This document shows positions 1 to 12,500 of a stretch of 64,000 bases of DNA, in pieces (position 1 is the stretch's first letter; the number at the start of each line of letters is the position of its first letter). The position numbers and the translations under genes are program-made. The notes under the pieces are model-generated. The model was given only the letters and a program-made list of their open reading frames with translations. It ran no database searches and was not told the origin of the DNA. Origin of the DNA: Symbiodinium natans (Eukaryota > Sar > Dinophyceae > Suessiales > Symbiodiniaceae); the NCBI GenBank assembly GCA_905221605.1, contig CAJNDS010002684.1:251973-315972 (forward strand), in the 5' to 3' direction.

Positions 1-143
1 ATTGTCTTGCTAGCTCCTGTGCCGCACGGAAAAGATGACCTCGTGCAGCGATGCGGCCGAGACATGACGAGTCGAACAGCAGACCCTGTATCAAACTCTC
101 CAATTCCTGCAGACAGCATGTTGCTGTTCCCCGGATTTTGCAG

Positions 144-3100
144 GATTTGTTCGGCGAGGAAGCAGATCCCGCGTTGGGCAATGGAGGACTGGGTCGCTTG
201 GCTGCCTGCTTCCTCGACTCAATGGCGACCCTGCACCTCAGCTGGCAGCAATGATGAGCCTAGACGACGGGGCCGCATGACCATGCATCACCACCTTTGA
301 AGTCTCCACGATAAGCAGCACCAATTTAAGGTCATTGCCGTGCTGGGGTTATGGCATCCGCTACAGCTATGGCATGTTCAAGCAGGGCATCAAGCGTCCT
401 CCTTGGAGGGTACTGTCTTGATGGGAGACCTCTGGGAGACCCTATAGTGTGCCATAAGCATCGGAATCATTCTTTGAGGGATGGTCGCCAAATCGAAGAG
501 CCAGATTTTTGGATCGGCTGGGTAGCCCAGCAAAGCTTCCATGACGCCTTCCGATTCCTGCTTCGTTATCAAATTTCAAATAGCTCTGCATCTTGACCTC
601 ACCTTTGTAGATTGTAGATGGCGAGGTGATGGCTGCCCGTTTGAGATCCCTCGTCCGGATGTGACATACCCGGTACGCTTCTACGGCAAAGTGGAAGAGG
701 CCCATGAGAACGGCCAGAAAGTGTCAAGGCTCGTGCGTGGGCAAGCTGAATCACTCTTGTAAACAATCTTGTGTGCAAGCTTCCGGAACATGTGCCATAG
801 GTGGGTCGGGGGCGAGATCGTACAAGCCATGGCCTACGACAACCCCATTCCTGGCTTCGACGCTGCTCCTATCTTTGAGGCTTCAGAAGTATGTAGCTGA
901 AGTTGTATGATGTTCGAGTTTGTGGTAGGTAGATGGAGTGCAGTAGGGCCATCATTTCGGGGCCATCTGGAAGCTTGATCTCATGCTATCGGCCCATGTC
1001 GTTGCAGGATTTGAAACATGCCGCTGGATTCCAGCTATTCTAAGAGAACGGCACGAAGCTCAGGACACCTACAACACCAACAACCTGCGACTCTGGCGAG
1101 CCTGTCCCAGTGAGGACGCTTAGAGAGTAAAGGGCAGAGCAGTTCCAGTAGATTCAGTAGATTGCAAGGCTCAAGAATGTCTGAAATGTAGGAGTTCGAC
1201 CTGGACGCCTTCAGCAGTGCGCAGTTCCAAGATGCGATCACACAACGCCGCAAAGCCGAAGATCTGTCCGCCGTGCTCTACCCGAATGCACCTCAGCAGA
1301 CTTGTTCTTGGCCGCCCTTAGCGCAGAAAGGCTCTGGCCTGAACAACTCCTAGGATCATGAGTGCTCATGAATACTGGCTATAGTTCGGACTGTAAGTGT
1401 TCCTCTCTTCCAAGGACGCTACGTACGCCGGAAAGGAGCTTCGCCTTCGACAGCAATACTTCTTCGTCAGCGCGTCTCTGCAGGACCGTTCCCGTTCCGC
1501 AGAGCACGTTGTGCATGTGCTCAGATCTCCCTGCGATGCAGCTCTTGTGATGGCATCACACGACATGCGCCGAATGTCAGGACTTGCTGCGGGAGTTCAT
1601 CAAGCGACCAAACTTCAAGTGGGAAGAGCTTCCCCAGAAGGCCCCGTGTTGACACGGCACGGACATCGGACAGGTGCTGGGTTTGTACGTAGGGGACCAG
1701 CATCACATCCCTTGCAGTGTTTGGAGTGTACTTGTGGCTGCATTGTCAAGCACCGTTAATTCATTTCTGAGGTTACGGAGGGCTCACTTGCGCCAAACCT
1801 TAGAATTTTTTTCAGCTTTGCACACTCGCCCCAAACCTTCAGGCTGACAAACCCTAAAAAAACAAAGGCCAGCGAGCCCTCCCACCTTCTTCGACATTTA
1901 GAAGACTCTAAGGGATGGTAGCCCATGCAGGTAGCAGTACAGATGAACGACACGCATCCCACCATTGCTGTGGCGGAGATGATGCGACTGTTGGTCCTCA
2001 AGCTGCAAGTGTAAGCGAGCCGCTTTGAGCGTGGTTTTTTCCAGAAGGGTGCCCCAATGCCGCAACAATGCGACAATAATTCGGCAAGAATGCCGCAGTA
2101 ATGCCAGAATGTGTGGTGAATGTGTGGGGCTTGAGGTTGACGTGCAGAAGCTGGACTGGGACAGGGCGTGGGAGCTGACCAGGACTCGCCACTCTCTTGT
2201 GTGGTCATGTTTTGGCAATTTTCTGAGCCTTCCTCGATGGTTTGCACCTCGGCCAGGCAGTGCTTGAATTACACCAATCACACCGTCATGCCAGAGGACT
2301 GAATTTGCAGAGCTCATCCGTCCTTAGTCCTTACCGGATTCTGACCTGAACCGACTCCAGGCTCTGGAAAAGTGGCCGGTTGAGATGATGGAGCGCATGC
2401 TGCCCAGACACCTGCAGATCATTTACCACATCAATGGGATCTGGATTCAGAAGCTGCTGCAGAGGCCCGTAATTTGCTCAGTGCGGCGAGAGCCGCTCTT
2501 TGTTTTAATTTTTGCAGGTGGGGGGATGGACCCATCATCGCGGCCTTGAGCATCGTTGAGGAAGGTGATGTCAAGAAGATTCGAATGGGCCACCTTGCCA
2601 TCATTGGTTCAAACAAGATCAATGGAGTTGCTGCCATCCACACCGAGATCATCAAGAAGGACTGAGATAGAATCTCAAAGAGGATCTTTGAACAGGGGAT
2701 CTCAGGAGTCTCAGGCCACGGAAGCCATGTCCCGTCGGAGGAAACGTTTCCTGAGTTCTACAAGTGGTGCTGCGACAATGGAGAGCACAACAAGATTGCT
2801 CCTTGGTTTCGTGCTATTGCTTCACCGCTTCGCCACTGCTTCGCCACTGCTTCGCCACTGCTTCGCCACTGCTTTTGCATGTAGTGACGTAGCAGTGCCA
2901 CGGCGCCTTCGGGATGAGGTGAACATGACGAACGGTGTGACGCCACGGCGTTGGGTTCACTGTGCCAACCCAGCTCTGAGTGAAATTTTCACAGAATACC
3001 TGGGCCTTTCAACTGCATCTTACATCTATCATACAAGGGTATCGCACGCTGCAGAAGTGACAGCGCTCGCAATTCTTGCTCGGATGACGTAGGCTCGCAA

Positions 3101-3280
3101 GAGTGGCTGACCGACATGACGAAGCTGAAGGCGCTGGAGTCACTGGAGTCATTGGAGTCGTTCATGAAGAGCTGAATTGGAGCACATTCAGCCAAACACG
3201 CTTGCGGAGTGACATGCGAAGAGGTCATGTTGGACTACAAAGAGGACCCCAAGTTGCACGACAAGCGGCTGTCCTGAACC

Positions 3281-3312
<32 letters not shown>

Positions 3313-6300
3313 GATAAATATATGTATAGATGTACCTATATGTACATATAGGTATATGTATATGTACCTGCATATGTTTCTGCAGATACAGAAGTATATA
3401 TATATATAGATATGTGTATATATGTATATGTATATATATATATATAATATACATATATATATATATATGTATGTGTATGTGTATGCACATGTGAACACCT
3501 ACATAGTCCAATTCAGCACCACAAGTGATGATTTACACATCAATTATTGCGTTCTTGCAGTGAGGTGGATGGCAATGAAGAAAGGTTGCAAGGCCAAGTT
3601 GGCCGATTGGCTGAAATCAACGATGGATCTGGAGATCGACCAAGATGCCCTGATTGATATCCAGAGCCTTGGACAGATTCCCATGTGCAGAGGTGCGCAG
3701 GGATGTGCGGAGGGCCCAGTGCCAAGTTGTAGTTCCAGAGAAGCCTGTAAACGAGCGCGGAGCTTTATGCTCCCTGCTGGGCAGCACAGGATCAAGCGAA
3801 TTCACGAGTACAAGAGACAGTTGATGAACATCCTGTTGCCTGGAGATGAATTCATCATTCCAGTTGAGTAATTGAGTGCCTGCTACGTTCCCTTCAGTGT
3901 TGCTGAGTTTCGTCATCCACCGCTACCTGGAGCTGAAGAAGAAATCTCCGGGAGAGCGTGCAGCAGTCCAGAAGCGCGTGGTGCTGATTGGAGGGAAGGC
4001 ATCTCTTTGAGCACAATGACGGAAACGCGACTGCCACTCGATAGCCTTGGCCCTACAGGCGGCGTCTGCATATGTGAACGCGAAGATCATCATCAAGCTG
4101 ATCAACAATGTGGCCAAGGCTCGTGACCCTTCGATTGGTTTCAGTGGAAGGAGGATCAAAGAGAGCCGGGAGTAGCCGGGAGGGGAAAAGAGAGGCAGAA
4201 AGGTCTCTCTGCCCATGCCTCGTGCAAGCAAAGTTGGTTCAAAAACAAACCCCAACTCCTTGAAAAATTACCGGGATCGCTTTGACTTTGTACAGAACCC
4301 TGCTCTGGACCCCAAACAGGCGCAGGGTTCTGAATAGCGCGGCAAACTTTATTACAAGGGGTTCTACTTGTACTAAACAGGGTGCAACGTTATGGTTGCC
4401 TTTCCCCCACACATGGTTCAGTGTGGATGGAGGCAGGACGGGATTGGTGGTCGGACGCGGCAGGTGGGGGTTGTGGGGCAATCGGAGGTGTAGTTGTTTG
4501 CTGGCCATCTGAGCCGCCATGTGCCCCCCTCCCTGTCCCATGGCGAAAGGTTTCTTGAGACCTTGTTTTGTGCCAGGGATGACAGGTGTGCTTCTGGTTG
4601 GTCGATGGTGGCATTCCATGGTCCGTGTCCTCTGATCACACCTAGTTGGCTTCGTAGGGCTCCTCTCCCAAGAATGTGATGGACAGGCCCTCCTTGAAGA
4701 GTTCGAGTGTGGTGGTGCATAGCAGCAAGCGTGTTAGCTTGTAAATTATGGTTGTGCCCCTCCGAGCCCCTTCTTCTATCCTTTGTATTACTCGCCAATC
4801 ATCAGATCATCAGAACTGTCGACTTGAATGCCGACACTGAACATCCCGACATGCGTGCATCCTTCCGTGTCCAGCCCTCCCACACTCCACAGGATGTTAC
4901 CTGATGAGTTGATATAAGTTGCATGGAGCAGTGTGCGGTGAGCACCTATCAAGTTTTGCCGGGGCACAAAAGCTTCGGGAGCATCATTCAAGCTGTTCGC
5001 TGTTGATGTTGGTGATGCTGGCCTTTTTTGTCTCCATGCGCGTGATGCTCTCTTCTTGCTGGGCATATTGTCAGTGAGCTCCTGGAGCGGCCCCGCATGG
5101 TGCTGTTGAGTTGCTCCCCTGCTGCCACTATCACCATCGCTAAGATGTCAAAGCTCAAAGCTCTTGGCGGGGGTACGCTGAGCGATGCGGAGTGGAGAAA
5201 CGGGGGAGGTGTGCTACAGGTCGGGTAGGGTCGCCCTCTTGTTCCTCTTCCTGCACACATTCCCTCTCCAGAAAAAGCCCACCAGTGCTGCATGCAATAC
5301 CCGCCCATGGCCCAGGAGGGCAGCCACCCAGAGTGAGTCCATGTGTTGGGTCAGGTCCTTCCCCAATGCAGCGCAAGCAGTCACCCTGAAGCAAACTGAA
5401 ACGGGTGGGATGCTCCGAGACATATCATACTCGATGGGAGAAGCCCACCATGCACAGGTGTGAATCTGGGCATGGGACTGGAGGTTCTTGGATTCAAGGG
5501 AATCAGAAGTACCACGTCCTGGGGCAGCACAAATGGGGGGGAAGGAGGCCTGTTTCAAACGGATTCGGTGGCAGCACTCAGCACACCTTCGGGCGGCCCT
5601 TCTTCTGAGGGGGCATATGTGCGCTGGAAGGAAGGGCGAGAGAGGGAAGGCCGATGAGGGCGGGAGGGCGAGAGAGCGAAACGGCAGCGGAGCTTGTGTT
5701 CAGGCAGGCTTGACTGGCATGTCGGTGTGTGGTACCGAAGCATTGTAGCTTGACGGTTCTCAGATTCTCAGGTCATCAACAACGATCCAGACACGAAGCA
5801 GTACCTCAAGTGTCTGAGCAATGGAGAAATGGCTTCACATCGCTTCGTGCAAATGTAGGTGTGAAAGCATCAAGCTGTCTTGCGCAAGGTGTGCCTTCGT
5901 GCCCAACTATTGCGTGTCAGCCGCGCAAGTGATGATTCCAGCATCGGACATCTCCGAGCACATTTCCACTGCTGGCACAGAGGCTTGATGCACGTGGCAC
6001 GCGAGCACTGCTTTGCATGTGGCGTCATGTGGCCAGTTAAGGGAACGCTTGCGGCACACTGCACTGACAGCTGCACTGAGGAAGCTTCCGGCACATCCAA
6101 TATGAAGCTGCTTGGAGTTCGGCTGGTGGTACATCTTGCGACCACAATAAGTCACATTTCTTGGAGAAAGGAGGCCTTTGCTTCACAGGATGCTTCACAG
6201 ATGTTTTGCAAGGTTTGTCATGAACGGCGGTTTGATTGTGGGAACCATGGATGGGGCAAACATTGAGATCAGAGAGGAATGCGGCGCCTTGCCTGCTTTT

Positions 6301-7633
6301 TTTTAAATATATTCTTGAGCCTTGGAGCAGTTTTTACTCGATGGACCTTTGTGCGTTTCACTGGAGTGTGATGCCACCAGGCCCCGAGACCATGTTCATC
6401 TTCGGATGTCAGGAGAACGAGGTTGGGGGGCAGAGGAGAAAGCAGCACCACGGAACATCGGTTGCCTCTTTGGATTCAATTGCAGATGCAGGTAGCAGGG
6501 ATTTCCGCGAGGGCACAAGAGGGCCACTATCCCATCGACAGCCGTCTGCAGGCTGGTTGGGTGGGAGCAATATCCCCAAGTTTTGAACACGGAAATCACG
6601 TGACAACACCGCTGACCCTGCATAACCCCTTGGCTGCATGTCCAGGCAGTCTTTGACGAGATTCGGAACGGCAAGTTTGCGGGGCAGGCTCGGGGTTGGA
6701 TCCCTGAAGGTTTTTGCGTTAAATCTGCCTCCACAACATCCATCTCTCCAATATTGCGAACATGCGAGAGTTCCCTAAAGTGCCCTCCATCCTGGAACAT
6801 CCTAAAGAGTTTCTTCAAGTATGCAGGGGGAGCCCCGCCCGCCCTTTTGCCGGAGGCGGAGCCGGAGGCGCAAGCCGAGTTTGAGTCGATCGTCAGCCGG
6901 CTTTGCAATGCTCGCGCGGCAGGCCGGCCCCCCCACAAAATCAAACAAATAAAAAGACAGGATAAAGTCCTCCAAAAGGAGCTGTTCTGTTTTTGTGGGT
7001 GTGACTCTGGAGTGTTGGGTTTAGCTTCTGCTTCCAGTCACTTGACAGGAACTTGGGATGGAGACAAGCAGCTCGGGCAAAAGACGCTAAGCTTGTGTCG
7101 GCTTGCCCTGTCCTGATGTTGGCATTGTCTGAGGTACTTGGTCATTTACGACTTCCCATCATTCATTGACGCTCAGGCACTTCTTTTGTCCCATGGCTAA
7201 GAAGTTGAGGCCCAGGTAGCCCAGAGTTCGCCATTCGGACCTGCAGGCAAGGGTAGACCAGACCTACAAGAACAAGTCGCAGTGGTGCAAGCTGAGCATC
7301 CAAGCAGCGGCCTCCATGGCGTTGCTTGGCTGCAAGGGACTGTATACTGTGTGTGGGCCTTTGCTATCTGCCCGCTCTGTCTGTAGCAGAGCGTGCTGGC
7401 CAGCCTCCTCCGAGGCAGTTCTCAACGGATCGTACCATGCGTGAGTATGCAAAGGCTTGGGAAGATTCATCAAACGATTGTCACATCACATGCCTTCGCT
7501 GTTTTCCTCTGCCCGAGCGGTTTCTATATCACTACTTCTGTGCTGACCTTTGACGACCGTGCAGCTTGTCCAGGTCATCTGGGGCATCGAGCCAGCCAGG
7601 CGTCCGGTCGACGAGGCCCATATGCTGCTCTAG
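144..7633 (+). CDS. Glycogen/starch phosphorylase (GT35), multi-exon, 5' end outside window
   Basis: Splits terminal glucose from storage glucan with phosphate, giving glucose-1-phosphate (cytosolic starch in dinoflagellates). Recognised by collinear exons matching the whole family from its N-terminal third onward. These include [20 protein letters not shown] (frame from 144), GYGIRYSYG (347), [20 protein letters not shown] (626-728), [19 protein letters not shown] (801-861), NNLRLW (1064-1117), VLYPN (1192-1287), [12 protein letters not shown] (1415), [10 protein letters not shown] (1581-1640), QMNDTHPT (1931-1993), [10 protein letters not shown] (2257-2296), [17 protein letters not shown] (2361), [11 protein letters not shown] (to 2659), [10 protein letters not shown] (2919), [11 protein letters not shown] (about 3791), VVLIGGK (about 3985), VINNDPD (5772), VPNYCVSAA (5890), EASGTSNMK (6081; Lys at 6105-6107 is the PLP lysine), [16 protein letters not shown] (6214), [15 protein letters not shown] (7412) and a last exon at 7565-7633 ending in TAG. 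Introns start GC, GA or GT and end AG before G. No frame breaks are seen once these are allowed. The left part, about 130 residues, lies off the window. Confidence 0.93.
2828..2873. repeat. 11-bp tandem repeat in phosphorylase intron
   Basis: The unit CTTCGCCACTG is repeated about four times head to tail. It lies in the intron between the FPEFYKW exon and the [10 protein letters not shown] exon of the phosphorylase gene. Confidence 0.85.
3282..3490. repeat. (CA)n followed by TA-rich microsatellite
   Basis: A run of CA dinucleotides (3282-3308) is followed by about 180 bases of mixed TATA/TATG/CATA units. It lies inside a phosphorylase intron, just before the exon that carries KAKLADWLK. Non-coding; the open frames across it are by-products of the repeat. 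Confidence 0.9.
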
Positions 7634-7749
7634 GAGATGGTGGTTAATCTGCGCGAACCTGCTGTCGTGGTCTGAATATCTGTTAATCCTCTGAACTTGG
7701 ACTACGTTACTGCCTCTTTCGCTCTGTTCTGCTTGTGGTCGCGGAGGAG

Positions 7750-8115
7750 ATGCAGGCCAGGAAGTCGGCGGTTGGCAAAGACAAGGAGACGCTCGCGCAG
7801 GAAGCTGCAGAACATGCAGCTGCAAAGGAGACGGCCGCCAAGGAAGCCGCCCAGAATGCATCTGTAAAGGAGGCAGCCGCGAAGGAAGCTGCCAAAGCGG
7901 CTGCTGCAAAGGATGCACTTGCCAAAGAGGCCGCGAAGGAGGCTGCGGCGAAGGATGCGGATGCCAAGAAAGCCGCAAAGGATGCAGCAGACAAGGATGT
8001 GGCTGCCAAGGAAGCTGCAAGAGATGCCGCTGCCAAAGAGGCAGCTGCCAAGAAAGCTGCCAAGGATGCGGCAACCAAGCGGCAGGCAGCCGATAAGGAG
8101 GCTGGCAAGGCGTGA
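7750..8115 (+). CDS. Ala/Lys/Glu-rich helical protein, LEA-like
   Basis: The frame from ATG 7750 gives 121 residues made almost wholly of A, K, E and D in short repeated blocks such as AAKEAA, AKDA and AAKKAAKDAA, spaced like the 11-residue repeats of group-3 LEA proteins and forming an ideal amphipathic helix. It has no signal peptide, membrane segment or catalytic motif. LEA-type proteins protect other proteins and membranes during drying or salt stress; that role is inferred here from composition only. The frame is open upstream of the ATG, so 7750 may lie inside an exon. It begins 116 bases after the phosphorylase stop and has the high third-position GC of a used gene. It could instead be a coiled-coil tail of another protein. 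Confidence 0.55.
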   Translation: MQARKSAVGKDKETLAQEAAEHAAAKETAAKEAAQNASVKEAAAKEAAKAAAAKDALAKEAAKEAAAKDADAKKAAKDAADKDVAAKEAARDAAAKEAAAKKAAKDAATKRQAADKEAGKA

Positions 8116-8765
8116 TGAGAGGCGGGGTGGTAGTCAGTTTTCCCTGTTTCGCAAAAGAAGGGCAAGCGTGGGCGTCGTAGGCTCCTGTTTCGCAACTGCT
8201 CGCACATGTTGCCCTCGACCGAAGGCTGAGAGGCTGAGGAAGCACAAGCCCCTTGTCCGAGTGTGGAAGTCTTGATGCTTAGTGGGTTTGCAGATGGGAC
8301 AGCTGACTACAAGCAAGTCTGCCCCTTCCTTGTACATGCTTGGGCTGTAGGTTCCTGCAAAGATGAGATGAGTCCTTTGTCATGGTGACAAGGGGGCTGC
8401 CCTACTGCCCTACTGTTGAGGTTCCTAGATTTCTTAACGCTTCAAATCGTTGGCCAGTGTTTTCGCAGTTCTCGAGTTGAGAGCGGGAGCACAGAATCTG
8501 TGAGCCCTTGCCTGCGGGTTTTGCCCCCTGCGAGTTCCATCATCGGGAGTAGCATGCTTCCTCAAATCCGTTTTTCAAGCGTGTGGCCGTTAGTGACCAG
8601 TCTGTGCGGACCACAGCAAGCTGGTTCATGTACTCCTGTACTCTGAATGATCAGTCTTCGTTGGTGTAATCCCTTGACCAGCTCACACATCCGTAAGCTT
8701 CATAGCGCTCCGTTTCATAGGATTCGCAGACCTGGAGGATTCGCAGACCTGGAGGGTCACTGTTC
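8116..8765. other. Intergenic stretch, nothing recognised
   Basis: No conserved peptide, repeat array or RNA gene could be recognised between the LEA-like frame and the next coding-looking exons. Confidence 0.5.
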
Positions 8766-9450
8766 TTGTTTCAAGATTTTGCGCAGGCCGAATGTTCTGG
8801 CGAAGTGCATTCGGTCCGGTCAGACCTGTGGGACAGATTACTGGACTTGGAACCAACCCTCGACCAGGAAGCTGGCTGCCCCGAACTCTTGCAGAGTTCT
8901 ATCATTTCACGTCGCCCAGCATCACTGAAGTGTGCGGGATGCAATGCAGCGCGCGAACCGAAAAGAAAAAATGCTCAATTGGTGGTGTTGCACAGAAACA
9001 AGACTGACACTGCCTTCTGTGTGATTTCAATCTTCTGGACGGCTGACGGTGCTGAGACGACACGTTTTTCAAAGATGCTACGCTGGGAGCAGCAGGTGCT
9101 GAGACCAGAAGATGCAGAGCTAGTGCAAAGTTACGGGTGTCATTTCGTGGCTGAGCTCATGGTGGTGCCTCTTGATCAGCTAGGTGATGGATATGGAACG
9201 ACATCAAAGTTACACCAGTTTCCATTTCCTAAGTCTCGAGTCAGGAGCGATTGCGCCCTTTTCGGCTCTTGAGAGTCTTGTAGCTTCGCAAGTGGACGCG
9301 AGCAATGGCAAGTTACGTGATCATTCCCTCTGGCGAACTGAGGGTCGTAGAACATCGAGTTGCTTCGGGAACGGAGAAGTTGGTTCACAAGTCCAGCTGG
9401 AAAGGTTGCCAGGCAGAGATCTAGCTTTGCACGTCGACTGTGAGTTTTGA
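8766..9450 (+). CDS. Candidate coding exons upstream of kinase, function unknown
   Basis: Several stretches read like coding exons: 8766-8893 (contains SDLWDRLLDLEPTLDQEAG), 9086-9180 (contains RWEQQVLRPEDAELVQSYG) and 9238-9340 (contains GAIAPFSALESLVASQVD). They change frame between each other, as separate exons would. I do not recognise a family. They could be the N-terminal region of the kinase that follows on the same strand, or a separate short gene. Exon limits are approximate. Confidence 0.35.
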
Positions 9451-9540
9451 TATTCACGTTTAAGCTCACCAGGGTTGGACATCAGCCACATTCAGCCACC
9501 AGCCTTGTCACTCTGCTCGGTCGCGCCACGTTTTCCTTGC

Positions 9541-12500
9541 CACTACGCAAGCAGCACGTTTGGGAACTCTCTGGCTTTGCCGAGTTTCGTCTTAGGCAGG
9601 GATGTTGCAGTTCTCGACATCCGGGGAGCATCCCGGAAATCAGAAAGGGAGCTCCAGAGGCTAATGGCAGAAACGACACTTGAATTGCATTCAGTTTAGT
9701 GCTGGTTTGAGTGCGAAGGGTGGACCGAAGATGACAGGAGAGGTTTGTGGACAGGGTAAGCCTCGCAGCCAAAAATGACCTTTGTGTGCCAAACAAGGCG
9801 ATGCGTATTTTGCAACCCTAAGCTTGCTATGATCCTAGCATTTTGAGCCATTTGCACTAAGGACACTTGGAGCACATCCACATGTGGTGCAGAACCTCGG
9901 CCTGCTTTGGAGGAGGAGCGGGTACTCTTTGCTGGTGTACGCCCAAGCTGAGAGAACGTCAATGTAAAGTTGTAAGGATTCTGGGAGAGACCGACGACGG
10001 TCAGATCGTGAATGAGTGGGCTCCTTTGGGGTCCATGATCCTTGGCTGCTGGCAAGCTTCCTCAAGCCACTTCACAGAGACGGAGTGTGAGGCGCGTCAG
10101 GATGAACGGCAGCATGCTGAGCAATGCCGCGCAGTCTAGGTCAGTGGGAAATGGCGCAAAGTTCCGGGGTCATGGGTTTAAGTTCAGGGGAGTTGCTTTC
10201 TCATATCCCGACTCGGCTCTTCCTCTTAGTTTTTTGCGGAGTTGTTTTCGGACTCGCATCGCCTCGCGTCACCCCCTGTGCCCTGCAATGCAAAGGACAA
10301 ATTATGATGGTTCTGCAACTCACTTTACATCAAAGGCAGGCTCGCCACTGGACCGGCATACTCGAATTTTCGGTTCGAGTTTTTGGCGGGGGTAGGGTGT
10401 CAGGTTGGTAAGATAGTTTGTTGGTTGTTTGAGTTCGGAGTTCAGGGACTGGCACCCTGCAGCGATTGGCACCCTGCCCTAAACTAAATCCAAGCCAACA
10501 GCGACAGACACAAGAAGGGATTTCAAGCTTTGTTCCGAGCGAAAGTGGCATGCAGAGTTTTTCACCAAGCCCGGAGCGCTTCAACCTGTCCCCTACACTC
10601 CCCCCCCTTCAGTCCGGCATAATCTCTGAAGGACGCACATCACCAAAGCAAAATATCCGGAAACCCAGGCTACCTTGGTCAGTCTTGGCCGTCATCGCCT
10701 GCCAGGTTGCGTCCGCGGCGGAGGCGTCCTGGGCTCCACGCATGCAAGGTTGTGGGAAGTTGTGGGAAGGTTGTGGGAAGGTTGTGGAAGGTTGTGGAAG
10801 GTTGTGGAAGGTTGTGGAAGCGTGCTCCGAGAATCGAAGGAGTGGGCCAGCGAACAGCAGGCGGTGCCAATTGGCCGAAGTCTACACTTCTTTTGCTGGG
10901 AACTGAAGTCTGGGAGTGCAGTCCCGTGGCAGTTTTCTTGAGGCTGACATAGGCTGACTGCAGTCCGATGGTCCGATAGTCCTGACGGGTCCCAACACTC
11001 ACATTTCCCCAAACGGTCTCTTCGCCACTCTTGAGCGAACTGGCCAGGGCTGCTAAAGCTCCATTTCGAGGCCCTAAGCCCCCCATATAAGCAGGAAGCC
11101 CTGAAGCCTCAAGCCGAGGAACCCAAGCCCTCACACCTTTCAAATCCCAATCATCCCTTCACCGAACCCCCGAAACCACTTCATGGAAAACCGGAAAACC
11201 ATGGAAAGCCCCAATGGAGGCCTTCTGGAACTCAAGCCTGCTCCATCGAGACCTCGCCGCACGGAACGCCGGCATCTCAGGGCTTAGAGAGAGGGCTTTT
11301 CCAAGGCAACTACGTGCAAGGCTGCTACGCCCGTGGCTTGAGGGCCGGGGTGGAAGCGGGCACGGCCACAGGGCAACGAGTCTTGCAACGATAAGACTTC
11401 GGCAGGCGGAAGTGTCTGATTAAAAAACGCGAGAAGCCAAGGGGATGCTGTTACATCATGCTACGCCAAACCCAAGATGCCGTTTCTAAACGGTGTCCAT
11501 CGCTTGGCAACTTGGGGTCCCAACTTAGCGTCCCAAATTCTCACTCAACCCGCTCAACGTGGGAATCTCGAATGCTCTACATGTTCAAGACCTTTGAGCA
11601 ACTGCAGAGGTCTTGGTCTTCAGCCTCGATCCTCCGCTGGTGAAGCTGACTGACTTTGGCTTGGTTGCAACTGCCGGGCAGGAGCGTTCCTTGAACATTG
11701 CGAGGTTTAGGGCGTGTTAATCTTCAGCGGCGGGTCCTGGTTTTGATGGGGTTTTCGGGTCCGAGACCTAGGTGTCTTTAAGCGGATGACTGCTCGATGC
11801 GTTTCGCGGACCGAAATTATGCTATCGGCTATTGACACTGATCGATTCGCACAGGGCTGCTTCGGCTCACAAAGCGGCTTCTTTCTTCTTTCCACTTGCT
11901 GCTACTACATTCCGACGACTCCCACTTGCAACCACTGTCTTCCTGTGCAGCTTTTTTTGTGAACAGAGGTATTCTGCTTTTGGATGTCCTTAGTTTCGCT
12001 TTCCTCCCGCAGGGGGCACTGAAGCCCAGAGAAAAGATGAGAAGAGAGCCGTTGGGTCTCAGAAGAAGAAGAAGCGAGGCTATGGATGGCCGAAAGGCCA
12101 TGCCATGGGAACTCGCTGGATGGCGCCCGAGAGCCAACCGGACGCGGACTTCCATTTTGACGACAAGACGGAGACTGATGTTGACTTTCGGGTCTCACAT
12201 GATTCATCATGATTCTGAAACCAAGAGCTCTGCGCATGAAGCTGCCTGTGTCATGAGCACGAATAGAGATCATCAATGCTGCGAGGAGATCTACAGCTTC
12301 GGCTGCTTCCTTTTCGAGTTGGCCACACGTGGCACCTTAGTGCCTTATGCCCGCACCGGCAACGATCGCATTCCCACCCTGCGGCTCGGGCGGCAAAGGC
12401 TGCTGTAGCGATGGCATGCAAGTTGGCACCTTGGGTTCCTTTATGGTCTGGCCCTGGCTTCGTGGGCCTTTATGGAGCCCAAAGGTTGAGGGTTATTGGA

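Noticed and set aside
478-540. Apparent frameshift in the phosphorylase gene after [12 protein letters not shown]
   Set aside because: A GC donor at 517 and an AG|G acceptor at 625/626 restore the frame exactly, so no break is needed.
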